64,000 bases of DNA from Hanleya hanleyi (lineage: Eukaryota > Mollusca > Polyplacophora > Lepidopleurida > Hanleyidae), in assembly GCA_036873755.1 (NCBI GenBank), contig JAVTVY010012683.1:62001-126000 (forward strand), in the 5' to 3' direction. The notes below the pieces were generated by a model. It saw only the letters and a program-made list of their open reading frames with translations. It was not told the origin of the DNA and did not search any database. Shown piece after piece: positions 12,205 through 24,235 of this stretch. Position 1 is the first letter of the stretch. Every line of letters starts with the position of its first letter. Both the position numbers and the translations under genes were made by a program.

Positions 12205-13091
12205 GTGAGTTGCCATGTCAATAAATTGCGGATTTGAATCAATCATCTACATATCAGTCAGAAGGACATCTTGTAGGGTTTTAAAGTGTCCTTCTGATGA
12301 GCCAGTGAAAGCATTTTTTTTTACTCACTGATGCCAGCAAGCACGTATTGAGCAAAGAGAGGTAAATATATTGATGGGATTGGTGCTGTATTGATATTTG
12401 TTCAACTTTTAGGTAATATTTCTCGTGTGTATTTAAACCTAATTTGTAACGTCCATGAACAATGTAATATGGAATCAAGGTGGAAATATCCACGGGAACA
12501 TCATTAATGTGTCAGGGAAATGTTGGAAAATTTTAGGGGAAACCGTTATTCAATACTGTAATGTTAGAATTCAAGACTGAACAATTCTTCCAAAATGATT
12601 TTATCCATGTTGTTTGCCAAAACTAAAAGGCTAGTTTAAGGTGGATTTTTTTATCCAATGCCAAGATTCAAAAGCCATCAAAAACTAATTTTATCTTGTA
12701 AATTTGTTTAATCCAAGACTACGCAACTTCTGTGAGAAAAAAAATTATCAAAGACTGTACAGTGTTTCATCCAAGAGGGCAGAATATCATCCTAGTGATA
12801 CTCTACTGTACCATATATTTTTGTGACCATTCAAGATCATGGCTACAAATGACAGGCCATATTTTGTACAAACCTGGGTTTTCATGATTGTGCTGTATGA
12901 TTAACAAATTATTATTCATTTTCAAAATTTATTACTACATTGTACACTCGAAAAGTGTTAAACATAGAGACTGATGTTTTCCATTTGTATTAAGACAGAC
13001 AATCTGTTCAAGTCCGTTATGAACCAGACAAGTTTGTTCTGTGTAAAGAATGAGTTTGTTCTATCAAACATTTTTTTAGTTTTCTTATACG

Positions 13092-13948
13092 CCTGTCACA
13101 CTCTGCGATCAATGTGCTCCCACTGCGCTCTGTGTGCTCTCAGTGCGACCAAGTGGCTGCCGCTGCGCTCTCACTACGCTATTAATAAGTTTGCAACTCG
13201 TTCATTGCGCATGTGCGGTGTGTATAAAAATAGAGCCTCCTGCGACCAGGGCATCAGTCTACTTTCAGCATGCCAACAACCAAGAAGTCCGCCGCCAGAG
13301 GGAAGCTACAATTAGCACATTCTGTCGGTCTGCGGCCATGGTGAAGAGCAGATGCACACTGATTGTGTATAGACGATGAAGCTGTATTTATACCAAAATG
13401 TGTGTGTGGGATCGTAATAAGAACGCACTGTGAACCTATTGCAAACGTCAGAACAGAGCCTTGGACGTATAACGAGCGTCATAGTCTCAGTGGCAGCACA
13501 GTGTGGACATAGAATGAGCGACAACAAGCCCACAACACGTAGTAGAAGTGCAGAAAGAGCGCAATAAGAACGGAAGAGGCACATATTGAGAGCCCAATTA
13601 GCGTACAGCAGTCGCAGGGGACGATTTCTGCGACCCCAAGTCGCTTCTATGCGTTGTTGCTACGTCCAAGATATGTTCATGTAGTTCGCTTTGCGCTGCC
13701 ATGGCGACTGTACTGCGTCATTACATCGTTCTCGTCAGAGCGCCAACCCGCTGCGCTTGTTTTGTGGATCAAGAGCCGAGGTTTGGCGCTCACGGTAGTT
13801 CATGGCGACCCTCTCCCGTCCTTGACAGTTTCCACTGCGTCACCAAATCGTTCTCAGAGACCTTACTGCGGTTTGCCTCACGCTTTCATACTTTTCAGGT
13901 CGCACTGGGAGCGCCAGCGTGATCGCAGGTGAGTGTGACAGGGGCATA
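13092..13948. mobile_element. Non-autonomous TIR element in the recombinase-like gene's intron
   Basis: The left end CCTGTCACACTCTGCGATCA and the right end read in reverse (CCTGTCACACTCACCTGCGA) pair well, and GCTCCCACTGCG/CGCACTGGGAGC continues the pairing. The interior is rich in short GCGCTCT-type repeats in both orientations. No transposase ORF is present. The class is not determined and no clear target duplication was found. It lies between two exons of the recombinase-like gene. Confidence 0.5.
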
Positions 13949-13997
13949 AAATCATTGGTATACCTGTTAAATGTATTTCCGAATGTACATATTTCAG

Positions 13998-14106
13998 GCA
14001 AGGGTGCTGTCAGAGCATATAACTCTCTGAACAACGTAACAAAGACATTAAAGCTGCAATGCCCCAATGTTATCAAGGCAACCCTACTGAGACGAAGACT
14101 ACTAAG
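13998..14106 (+). pseudogene. Exon of tyrosine-recombinase-like host gene (Arg-box region)
   Basis: The exon is bounded by a TTTCAG acceptor and an AAG/GTAAGC donor. It encodes KGAVRAYNSLNNVTKTL, then CPNVIKATLLRRRLLR. The TxLRR run matches the position of the HxxR/TxLR box in a family of invertebrate proteins that end in an LGHxxxxHxxxY module, which I interpret as derived from tyrosine recombinases. Its entry phase fits the exon ending at 12204. Its exit phase (2) does not fit the frame of the next exon at 15226, so a short exon is missing from my reading or the gene is damaged. Confidence 0.55.
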
Positions 14107-14900
14107 GTAAGCCATTGGTAAAATTCACGTCTCCGAGTCTATCAGACTGCAAACCGGGTCACCTGTATTGCACCATTCATACTACTTACAAGCAGTTTTC
14201 TTTTCAATGTCCTACTGTTCACTTTGTATTTTGAAGCAGAAATCCTACATCAAGTGCAGAAGATAAACTATCATCCAGACATGGCCGATGTATAGGGTAG
14301 ATAGATTATCATGAAACCAGCTGATATCAATCTGTTACATTATGCAGATAATTCTCGCATATTGATGATGTATATGTATCTGAATTCATCCAGTCTCTTC
14401 CACTGTCATCAGCACTACTTACAATTCTCACAGGAGATTGTCTCGAGATATAACTGTAAACACACTGCCCAAGGAAGCACATGCCCATGGCCCTAATCAG
14501 GGGGAAAATAAGGCCTGTCTAGTTGTCACTGACAAGTCAGTATTTACATAGTTTACACAGTTAAAAGTCCCACTGTCATTCAAGAAAGTGATAACCTGGC
14601 AGCTGGTCGGGATTGTCAGGTTGAACATTGACAAATCTGTGCTTGTTACATCAGTAATCTTTCAACATCCAACAGATTCAGTCTTGATGGGTCTGGAGCA
14701 GTCCAGTGAATTCGAATTCGGACAAATATTGGATGCAGACTCTGCCTACACAGGACTCAGCTGGCCCCGTATTTGTACCCAGCAACGCTTGTTCATACTC
14801 TACATGATCTTTTGTTTTTCTCACTTAAGTACATGCATGACAGAATGCTTATAACAGGTCAACATATTCCCAGCCAGTGCATGTATATAGGTTTGTCCCT

Positions 14901-15125
14901 TGAGGGGGCCCTCAGTGGCTTCGATTCTGATCACTGCAGCCTTTCACCTCTGAGGTCCTGGGTTCAAGCCCCGCTCGTTCCTGGTCTTATGTGAGAAAGT
15001 CCGCCAGACACTTGCTGAGGTACTGTGGGTTTCCTCCGGGCACTGCCCGGTTTCCCCCACCATCTAAGTCTGGCCGCCGCGATAAAACTAAAATATTGTT
15101 GAAAGCGGCGTAAAACCCCTCTCTC
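14901..15125 (+). mobile_element. tRNA-type SINE with LINE-like tail
   Basis: A polymerase III B-box-like word GGTTCAAGCCC lies at 14961-14971. It is followed by a conserved body (GGTTTCCTCCGGG, CCACCATCTAAGTCTGGCC) and a tail, GATAAAACTAAAATATTGTT then GAAAGCGGCGTAAAACC, ending in CTCTCTC. That tail is a diverged form of the LINE 3' end found repeatedly in this window. The layout of tRNA-like head, shared body and LINE-matched tail is that of molluscan SINEs. The A box is weak. It lies in an intron of the recombinase-like gene. Confidence 0.7.
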
Positions 15126-15589
15126 AATGCTAAATGCTGTAGGGACCATGTTTGCTCTCTTAGAAAATAGCCAATTTCTCTGAAGTGGATATTAATGCAC
15201 ATGTATTCATATCTTTCTGTTTTAGATCATGGACATCAGCACAAACGAACTCGAGTGGATCACAAAACATCTAGGACAAAAGGCACAAAATAGGCGGTAT
15301 CGCATCGCAATTTGCGATGCAAAACTAAAGAACTGCTAACCAATTTTGAATCTAGTGAGCAAAATGCGAAACGTTCGTTTTATGTTGAAAAATACAACCG
15401 TAAAACTTGCTGTTGTTGTTGTTCAGCGATAGAACGTGATCGTCCACGCCTGGTGCTCGTTTGACTATTAAAGGGAGACAACTATGGCTCTTCAGTCTAA
15501 TTTTTCTCCTTAATTTATTCACTCCCTTGTGGTGGCGCTGTGTTCGTTGCTATGGTTAACGCTCTGTTGTCTGAACAAACCGCTAAACA

Positions 15590-18220
15590 ATGGCTGTACA
15601 GTTGAGTACCGTTCGTTCTTGGTGTGCCGAACTTGATCCTAAGAAACTGTGGATCGAATTTACCGTCGAAAACGGCTATGTGCACACACTGTCGTGCAGA
15701 CTCTGCACCAAATACTCCACTGACCTGAGGGCGATGAGGAACTACAATTCTAATTTTGTCAACGGTATTTCTGGGAGTAGTTTGAAGAAAGACAACTTAC
15801 GAAAACATGCTATGAGCGACCAGCATAAACAAGCCGAGACGAAGGAGTGGCCTGCGCCCAAATTCACTCTAAACGATGTCTATACAAAGACACCAATCGG
15901 CAAGTAATATGATTAATTTATTTCCAAATATACAGTTATAAGACCGAAACTGCAAGTAAAAAAAAAAATTTCGTTTATTTCCAAACAATTTTACTGAACC
16001 CATATTCTGAATAAATCGTCACAATTTAACAAATTAACAAATTACAGTTAACAAATTACAGACACTAGTAGCCTGTGACTGGACTAATGATTCTGCTCCC
16101 AGCTGAAATTTAATTTTTAACAAGATTTAATTAAAATAAAAATCATGGTAAATTACTCTAAATAATCATGTTTAAATTTAATTTCTTTGATTTTTATTTC
16201 AGGGAAGGTGTTTGCTTCCTGTGATCAGAACAGAAGGGAGAAAGTGGGCAAACTTATAGAAGTCGCATACATGATGGCAAAAAAAGATATACCTTTCCGA
16301 AAATTTCCAAAGCTCTTTCAACTTGAAGAAAGACATGGAGTAGAGTTCGGTGACTCCTACAAAAATGAGATGATGTGCTGGGAGTTTGTGATCAATATCT
16401 CAGAAGTTCTTCTGAATGACTTGATAAAAAAACTTTCTGAAATTGAATATTTCAGTGTGCTTACTTATGGTAGCACAGATTCAGGCATTGTGGAAAAAGA
16501 ACTGATTTATATATTGTTTGTGAATGAAAATGGACATCTTGAGTGCCGCCTGCTCAAATTAAAAAACTGCACAGATGGAACTGCCGAAGGACTCAAAACT
16601 TTGTTAGAAGGTTGCTTTGCTGACCTTGATATTGTCAACTTTCATAAGAGACTTGTTGGGTTGGGTGCTGATGGGGCTGCAGTTAACATGGGATGCAAGA
16701 AGGGTCTGGCAGCATTATTCAGAAATGATAGCACACCATGGCTGATTAGCAATCACTGTTTCAATCACAGGCTCGAGTTGAGCATGCAAAAAGCATTTCA
16801 GAAAACTTACATGGACAATGTTTCTGAAGTTCTTACGAGTCTGTACTACTTTTATCGCAATAGCCCAAAACGTCTGGCCCACCTTCGGGCAGTTGCGGAA
16901 GCAATGCAACTGAAAGCAAACAAACCACTCAAATGCCATGGGACAAGATGGGTCAAACATAAATTGAATGCATGCCAGGCCCTTCTTAAGTCCTACACTG
17001 CCATTACCACTCACCTTGAAAGTATGGCCTCCGACCCTAAACAGGATCAAGCCAAAGCTAAAGGCATCCTAAAACAGCTTGTTTCTACAAAGTTTGTCTT
17101 ACATGTTCTGTATTTTGTTAAATTATTAGAACCAGTTAGAAGAGTGTCTCTGGCCTGGCAGTCTGACACAATTGACATGCCAAGGGCATTAGGTGCCTTA
17201 CACAATCTGATTCGGTTACTGAAAGATTTGAAAACTGACTGTCTATCGGTTAGTCATTCAGGTTCTGACCTGCATGTTCTTCTAGACGACTGTCATGCGT
17301 TTCGAGGAGCTGAGCAGTCCGCATCTACCCCAGATGCAGTTAAGTTTCACACTGTCCCCCTGACTGATGTGAATGGGGGAGAACGGTATTTTCTGAATCA
17401 TTGTGGGGAGTATGTAGCTGCACTAGAAAAATGCATCAGGGAAAGGTTTGATGACATAAATGAGGGGGTGTTCGCTGCTTGTGGCTTATTGGATACCAGA
17501 TTGTGGCCCATTATGCTGAATGATGGGGGTGAATCACTTGCAAACTTTGGCAATGATCATCTTCATCTGGCTGCCAAACATTTCAGAGGACTTGTCATTG
17601 GTCAAACATCCAGCAGCAACATGGATGCAGCCACCGAGTCTGTTGAAGTGATGGAGGATTCAGATCATGTTGATGCTGGAGATGGAGATTCAGAATCTCA
17701 TTCTGTAGCAACTGATCTGGTCTCTTCACAAAACAACAGGACTGAATATATGCTGGAAGATGATAGTACTCTACCAGTAACTGAAGATGATCATGACATG
17801 GATGCATATCTTTCTAGTTTGCTGATTGAATGGAAAGAATTCAAATGTCTGGTTAAAAATCATATGGCAGAACTTGCAAATGAACCATCGCAATTATGGA
17901 TGAGACTTCACGTCATGTACTGCAGCAACTTTCCACGCCTTGATTGTGTAATCAAGATACTGAGAGTGATCCCCATGTCCAATGCCATAGTGGAGAGATG
18001 TTTCTCGGCCATGGCAAAGACCAAGACTGACTGGAGATGTAGCCTGGGTGAAAGCACACTGGAGGCTTTAATTAGAATTAAGAAAGAGGGGCCTCCACTA
18101 TGCCAGTTCAATAGGACGAAAGTTGTTGATTTATTTTTCTCCACTCCCAGACGGTTTGTGAATGACCGACCATCCCCTCGGTCAGAGCCAGGGTCAAGTA
18201 AGAAACAAAAGGTCAAATAG
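15590..18220 (+). CDS. hAT transposase (ZNF862-like), two exons
   Basis: Exon 1 (15590-15899) starts at an ATG in good context. It carries a zinc finger, C36-x2-C39 and H73-x5-H79, of the TTF/BED kind used for DNA binding. Exon 2 (16203-18220) contains the hAT catalytic fold: GSTDSG and GADGAAVNMG with acidic residues in the expected spacing, SNHCFNHRLEL after them, and the C-terminal dimerisation motif NAIVERCFSAMAKTKTDW. Joined, the product is 775 residues with no stop, typical for ZNF862/C17orf113-like proteins. The intron is of GC-AG type. The gene sits alone inside the element, which argues for a transposase rather than a domesticated gene. Activity is unproven. Confidence 0.8.
15900..16202 (+). 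other. GC-AG intron of the hAT transposase gene
   Basis: The donor reads G/GCAAGTAA, the preferred GC-donor consensus, and the acceptor is ATTTTTATTTCAG. Only this choice keeps frame: the exons meet in phase 1 to give TPIGKVFAS, matching the family at the join. The GT at 15904 would place exon 2 out of frame. Confidence 0.65.
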
Positions 18221-18693
18221 ACTTAATGGTCAGACTTCACTGCAGTCAGTCTTGGACTAACCAATCAGAACATTGTTACATTACATGTTTAATGAAAAGT
18301 CAGACACATTCAGATTGCAACAACTGAATCATTTTTATCTGGATTCTGTTTTATTCAATAAACTGTAAATAAGAACATATACATGAATAATGTCATATTT
18401 GTATTGTTAATTGTAAGTTCCCTGCTCGGCGTACTTGCTAGTATGACTTTACCTGAAGTGCTAATCAATTTGCCAGAAGTGCTAATCAATTTGCCTGTTT
18501 GATTAGCAAATTGCTAAGCAAGTCTGAAAAGTTATTTTGTGCCTTGGACATAGCGTAAATATTCATAAGAATTATTACCAGGTGATGTGTTCTACGATTG
18601 AGAAGACCAAAATTGCAAAACTGCTCATATTGGCAGACCGCGGAGAAGTTGCCAAGTACAGTGGTAAAACCTTGCATGAAATTGAGATTGATG

Positions 18694-20786
18694 GTAGGTA
18701 TTTAAGGTTTCCAAGTTGTACCTTGCATTCTTTATTAGTCAGTTCATTGGTGAGAGAACTAAGAACCTTGGGTAAGGTGGGGGGATACCTGGATCAAGTT
18801 TGTTCCATAGTACTGCCGACGTATTTTTGAGGTTACAGATCAATCACATGTTCTGATCATATGGCGCCTTGTGAACGCGATATCTTGAGAAAGAACACAC
18901 TTCCCGTTTGGTAGACTAATACAGTGATCATATATAACATGTGTTCATCTATTTCTGTCTTTTCCCATTTATTGTTTTAATTTGAAAGCAACTTGTGCAA
19001 TTGTGATGCTTATCGACAGTCTTTAAATTAAGTAGAATGCATGCATGTATGTGTCATTTCCCGGCCTAAACATGCTGTGCAGGTTGACGGAGACATGGTT
19101 GGGGAATCTCAAAAACATGCTGTGTGGTGAGGGACATGCAAGCGACTCCGCTTAGAATTCTGGCATCCTCCACTCTCATATCTTTTTTCTGCGGCAGCTC
19201 TTGGGAGAATTTGATTAGTTTGTTATTGTTCACATATTTGGGGGAAATTCTGATAGGTTGTTTGGGAAGGGAAAGATTTAACTGGCTAGTAGAACATGAC
19301 CGGAGCATTCTGTCTTCTGATTCTTTTGTTAAATTAAATCATTGAATGATGTAAAGCTGTATTATTTGCTGGCGACCATATTTTCTTGGCTGAAGATAAA
19401 GATGGAGATAAAGGAGATGAAGAAGGCCAAGGTGAGAATGATGAATACATATACTAAGGGGGAAGGGGACGTTGAAGGGTGGTCTCCGGTAATTATAAGA
19501 ATGAAACTCGGCGGATAGCAGTCATCGGTAATGGTGATCATGCAGCAGTGATCCCCAAGACTTTTCTGACAAATGTAACTATACAAATACACGTGTATGC
19601 AGTTTGGATTTGAAACGGCGACCTGTGTGCATATTTCTTAATATTGCAGATAAAGATTGATAATGTTTCAGTCTCATATACATTATGCTCTCGTGGTTCC
19701 TGAAGCTCGAGTCAGAGCCCACTCACTCATTTTGGAATGCAACGATCCCATTAACTGGGCATTTTTTGTTCTTCAGTAAAGCTGTCGTGTGGTTATATTA
19801 CACATTGTCAGCCCCCAATAGCTACACAGTTTTCACTTTCAAGGATAATGAGGGGTCAACTTGAAAGTTCTTGAATTTAGAGTTTACATATCACCCCGCC
19901 CACTGTAGAGAGTATGATTTGTCTCCAAACAAAATCTGTGGAATATTCTGTTTTGCACCTTCTGTTTCAACATGTGGGATAGTTTGGCTTGTTCATTTGT
20001 CTTCATTTAAACTTTTATCCCATGAGGTGTTGATGCACTCTATGTGGAGATTTTCGTACACATTATGCAATAACGCTGATATCTCATAGATGCAGAGTTT
20101 CTAGCCCTCATAAGATTTGGTCAGGTCTTGACAGAATTTAAGATGGCGGCCAAAGCATGTGATATAGAAAGAATATTGTGCATATTCTTGATCGCCATAT
20201 CATATATTTCGTTACTTTTCTGGTCGAAATCCATCAGGCGGCCAACGTGTTTCACGAAAAATCAAACAATAATTAAAGACGCTCATTCATAGATTCTGTA
20301 TGCCAAGTTTCAAATCGATCGGAGAAGACCTTTGAAGGGGTTTTTTCTAAGGTGGCCGCCCTACAGTTTGACCAGAGTCCACTTGCAATATGCACTTCCC
20401 CAGTAGGTATACTACCAAAGTTTAAAAATGTTGGGTCAAGCCGTTTTGGAGATATCGCGGACCTAAGAATAATAATAATAACTAGAGCTGCGAATGGTTA
20501 AAACGTGTTCGGAACTCAAGCCGATCTGAATATTCGGTTGAATAACGTTCCTCTTTCATTCGTTCTCCCATTCTGTTGATATGAATAATAAATGCACATG
20601 TAAAATGATTCAGTGGACCATTACGTTTATTTTACCATATACACAGCGCAAGAAACACCTTAATATTGTGTGTGAGAGAGAGAGAGAGAATCTTGTGTTT
20701 GTGGGTAGAAACCAGACAATGTGATGCAGACAAATAATTTATTGCACACTTTTTATCGCTTACGTACCATATCTATTACTTGAAAA
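18694..20786. other. No supported gene
   Basis: No further exon of the recombinase-like gene could be recognised. Around 20090-20480 there is an anonymous repeat-like stretch ending in a short TAA microsatellite. Confidence 0.3.
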
Positions 20787-22005
20787 TATCGACTACATAC
20801 AAGAGATATCATTCATGGGATGTTTCTTTGTTTATAGAGTTGCTTGAATTTCTCATTAAAAATATCTATGTGAAATTTGGCAACACAATATATCAGCAGC
20901 ATATAGGTATTCCAATGGGTACTAATTGTGCACCCCTGTTGGCTGACCTGTATCTGTTCTCTTATGAATATGACTATATGCAGGCGCTTTCAAAAACCGA
21001 TCCATTCAAATTACAACACATATAAGGGAAGTGGGAAGAGGTGCCGACATACTGACTGCGTCACATGACTTCACAGAATAGTCTTCTGGTTAACCTATTA
21101 AAGCCCGTTCCTTCTCATTCACCAAACGCTATATAGACGATCTTCTCGCTGTGGATAATCGCTATATAAATGACGCAGTGAAGGATATATATCCACCTTC
21201 ACTGGATTTGAAGGAAACTACAGATAGCCCTACAGGCACATCTTATTTAGATCTCTATCTCTATAAAAATGAAGCGGGCATTCTCTCTCGTCGACTTTAT
21301 GACAAAGAGATGATTACAATTTCGACATCGTAAACTATCCCTTTCTGGATAGTAATATTCCAGTGGGACCTGCATATGGCGTATACATATCTCGCTTAGT
21401 AGCATTTGCTAGATCCTGTGTTAAATGTGATGATTTTAATCAACGTCACAAAACATTGTTGCAGAAACTTATAAAACAGGGCTATTCCACCAAGCGCCTC
21501 CACTCAAAGTTTCTCAAATTTGGCGATACATATCGCATGCTGATAGCAAAATACGAACGTAGCGTGCAAGATCTATGGCGCTACGTTTCGTAACTTGTGT
21601 CTAATTCCGCTTAACCCGGGGCTAGGGGCCGTATGAACCCATGTACTTCAAGATCCGCATGGTACTCATATGAACAGTCACAATCAAAGCGTGACTGACG
21701 ACTCTATAACGAATATTATGGATTAAGAATACTGATCAGCGATACGGATTTGATATTTTTGGAACATCATGATGTCTTGCCGGCATCATTGAAAACTGTT
21801 GACCGCTTCTCTCTTGCAGGAAACAAGCCTATGTTTATGTATACTATGATTGTCTTTTTGAATTTGGTGCTAATACTGTTATGTGGAAAATGGAATAGGT
21901 CTTTGGATTATGGACGCGGATATTCTCTAATGGACGACGGCTGGATTATGAATGACGGACTAGACGCTTGTAATTTCCTTGATCGTTTGGAGAGAGATCC
22001 ATACA
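20787..22005 (+). mobile_element. Penelope-like RT element, 5'-truncated copy (P1)
   Basis: The copy begins inside the RT gene (TTYKRYHSWDVSLFIELLEF) and continues through GIPMGTNCAPLLADLYLFSY, KRYIDDLLAV (catalytic YIDD), SYLDLYLYKNEAG and PAYGVYISRLVAFARSC to the stop after DLWRYVS. A 3' region ending near GACGCTTGTAA follows. RT catalyses target-primed copying of element RNA. Frames change at 21012-21097, where 86 bp of another repeat is inserted, and near 21305. The RT type (PKIHK upstream, GIPMGT, YIDD, SYLD) fits Penelope-like elements, but I cannot separate subfamilies. No GIY-YIG domain is seen in this part. Confidence 0.65.
21012..21097 (+). repeat. Dispersed repeat D, 86-bp fragment (D1) inside the RT gene
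   Basis: The segment ATTACAACACATATAAGGGA to TTAACCTATT matches the beginning of the longer repeats at 30889 and 49049. Removing it restores the RT frame between TDPFK and the SFTKRYIDD block. It is truncated at its right side, which is unusual for target-primed insertions. Confidence 0.65.
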
Positions 22006-22981
22006 TAGATCAGGTATGTCAACTTTTGCTTCAATCGTTTTAGTAGTTTTTTTTATGTGAAAACTCAAAATTGCTGATAATGTTTTCGCTAGACCGTTCT
22101 GGATATATTAATAGAGGAACATATAACCAAATATATTGTAGCCTACATTCCATTGCAAAGTTACGTTTTTGGTAGCACCCAAGACACATAAAATTTGTTT
22201 TTGGTCTAGAAAAAAAGCTATGTGAGGTAAGGTAAATTTAGTATATTCGTGATAACGACGATGCACTGCATATTTGTATATGATTCTGAATAAGCTCCAT
22301 CCATGGATAATGTATTCCAAGTTGATGTTGGTTGGTTCCGTAATTTTGGAGAACGTTCCTAATTTTTGTTAGAAACAAATTAATTCAAAATGGCCGCCAA
22401 AAACATTCAACGTGTCCACAATATTGCGAAGAGGTGCAACAGATCTCTGGATGCCTAGTTATGCCTGATTATTTCCAATAAATCGACGGAGCCGTTTTCC
22501 TGTTATCCCGTGCGAACATACACCTGAAAATAAAAATAATCCGACCCCCCTTCAAGCTTTTCAACGTAATAACATTGATTTCAAGACGGGACCTTGGTCG
22601 TTCGGACGTGGTGCCCAAATCATCTGAGCGATTTCAATAGGGGGCCTGCTTCTCTAATGATACCAATAACCATAGGTGACCATCCATACGGCTTGACCCC
22701 TAATAATACCAAATTACTAGGTTTCCGTGCAATGGCTTCCAATCCAAAATATCTTAAAATGTTGACATATTTCAACTTTGTTGCTATTTATTGTACTCTT
22801 TCGTTACCGCTTTTGCATAGGCTGCTATTGGAGAAATGAACGAGGTGAGTGTAAGAAGATGTCTTTAAAAACTCACGACTGACCTCCCCCGACAAGTCAT
22901 ACCATATTTATAATACCCCAGCGGGCACCATATGTTAGAGTGCTGGAAACACCTCCCCCTGCCTACTGTATCTGCGGGCAG
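22006..22981. other. No supported gene
   Basis: No supported exon or clear repeat. Confidence 0.3.
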
Positions 22982-23207
22982 TGTTTAGACTAATAGGAGA
23001 ATTAATGTTAGCTGTGATAGAAGAGAGTGTATCACAGAATCCAACCACATTCATGAATGTGTGCCTTCGCACAGACGTCATTGAGGTCTGCAATATCCTG
23101 AACTGGAGTCTGCAGTTTAACAAGACAGACATCAAACAGACAGAAGAATGGAGGTTGCGTTACATAGGCTCCCATACCTCCCTTCCTATCTGCGTTCTTC
23201 CACACCG
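22982..23207 (+). other. Possible orphan exon
   Basis: A 226-bp open segment lies between GCGGGCAG (acceptor-like) and CCG/GTAACC (donor-like). It encodes IGELMLAVIEESVSQNPTTF, then VCLRTDVIEVCNILNWSLQF. I recognise no family. The upstream tract is only weakly pyrimidine-rich, so this may be chance. Confidence 0.25.
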
Positions 23208-24235
23208 GTAACCATCACTTCAGGATGCACAAACTGTATAAACCTTAATTTGTGTAACTCTGGTATTATGCAAGAAGAAAATGATCATTCAATCCTGGAC
23301 TTCCAGAAAGTTGAATTCCTTCCTTCAACAATAGATCTGCGCTGATACACTGGCAGGTGTTTGGAGACGTGGCTCTAAGCAGTCGTTCTTTTACTCCCTT
23401 TTCTGTCTCGTCAGCCTAGGAAATATTTTAAACCAATGATAACTGGACCACCTTTGACCTGAAGTTTCGGAATGATTTTTGTAGGCTACAAACGTTGGAA
23501 GCAAATATAAGTATACTCAGCTACAGCACAGATAACGTATTGTATTTTACATGGCATTATTACATTGAATAAATCATTGTTGGAAATAGAATTCAAATGC
23601 GGAATATATCGCTTTATATCGACATCAGGATACAATATGACAGAGGCAAGAGATTTGTTGTTTTCTATCAGACCTCATTCAGTAATTTTCAAAGTTCAAG
23701 GTGTCCGCATGTATTTTGTCAGGCGTTGCAACCTGAAATTCTGGAGTAAAAAAGTGTTCAAAACTGTGTAAATTAGATGGTCTTACTTGATATATATATA
23801 TATGCTTGATGCGATCGCCGCTCAGCCTATTAGCTTTCGCCCAATTAGAGACAACCGTATAGATGAGCAGTCAACCGTGTCTCCACCAAAACAGCTTAGA
23901 TTCGCTAACTTTCAAAAGTATTCTGACGTCATATCTCTCAATTTTTAACATATATAATTAATCGACTTCTTAAATCAATCTATATCTTTCTGGTGAGGGT
24001 TAAATAAATTTTCCACTAGTAATGCAAGTGAATGAAAATAGAATCTTTTTATACCTATTACGTCTGTCGAGCCATCCTCCCATTCATTTTAACATGGGCA
24101 AAAATTACGAATTATATGAATCTACAGTGTGACGAAAGTGATATATTATAGAAATTTTGTAGAGGTAAATATATTTTAGGAAACCAATATTTATTTGGAT
24201 ATAGCTGTTTATAAAGATGATAATCTTGTCGGTCA
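23208..24235. other. No supported gene
   Basis: Only short frames and a TA dinucleotide run near 23790. Confidence 0.3.

Larger units (their letters stand above)
15279..18545 (+). mobile_element. hAT transposon, about 3.27 kb
   Basis: The ends are short inverted repeats (AAGGCACAAAATA near 15280, and its complement ending at 18545). They are flanked by GGACA on each side, or by an imperfect 8-bp duplication TAGGACAA/TTGGACAT around the same bases. Eight-base duplications are usual for hAT; five-base ones are known in some subgroups. Near the right end GTGCTAATCAATTTGCC occurs twice and is followed by its complement, as expected for subterminal transposase sites. The single gene inside (15590-18220) encodes a hAT transposase. 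The insertion splits a host exon. Confidence 0.7.
15226..18693 (+). pseudogene. Recombinase-like host exon split by the hAT element
   Basis: Left part, 15226-15278: after a TTTTAG acceptor the frame reads IMDISTNELEWITKHLG. Right part, 18546-18693: the same frame resumes as LGHSVNIHKNYY, then STIEKTKIAKLL and SGKTLHEIEID, ending at a GTAGGT donor. GGACA is duplicated at 15274-15278 and 18546-18550, so the hAT element has interrupted the exon within the LGH motif. LGHxxxxHxxYY resembles the C-terminal His and Tyr boxes of tyrosine recombinases. The family is common in invertebrate genomes, but its host function is unknown to me. This allele could work only if the insert were spliced or excised. 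Confidence 0.65.

Noticed and set aside
14901..14975. Functional tRNA gene
   Set aside because: Only a B-box-like word is convincing; the acceptor stem and A box do not pair as in a tRNA and the sequence continues as a SINE.
15900..15910. Canonical GT donor at 15904 for the hAT gene
   Set aside because: It puts exon 2 out of frame; the GC donor four bases upstream fits both consensus and family sequence.
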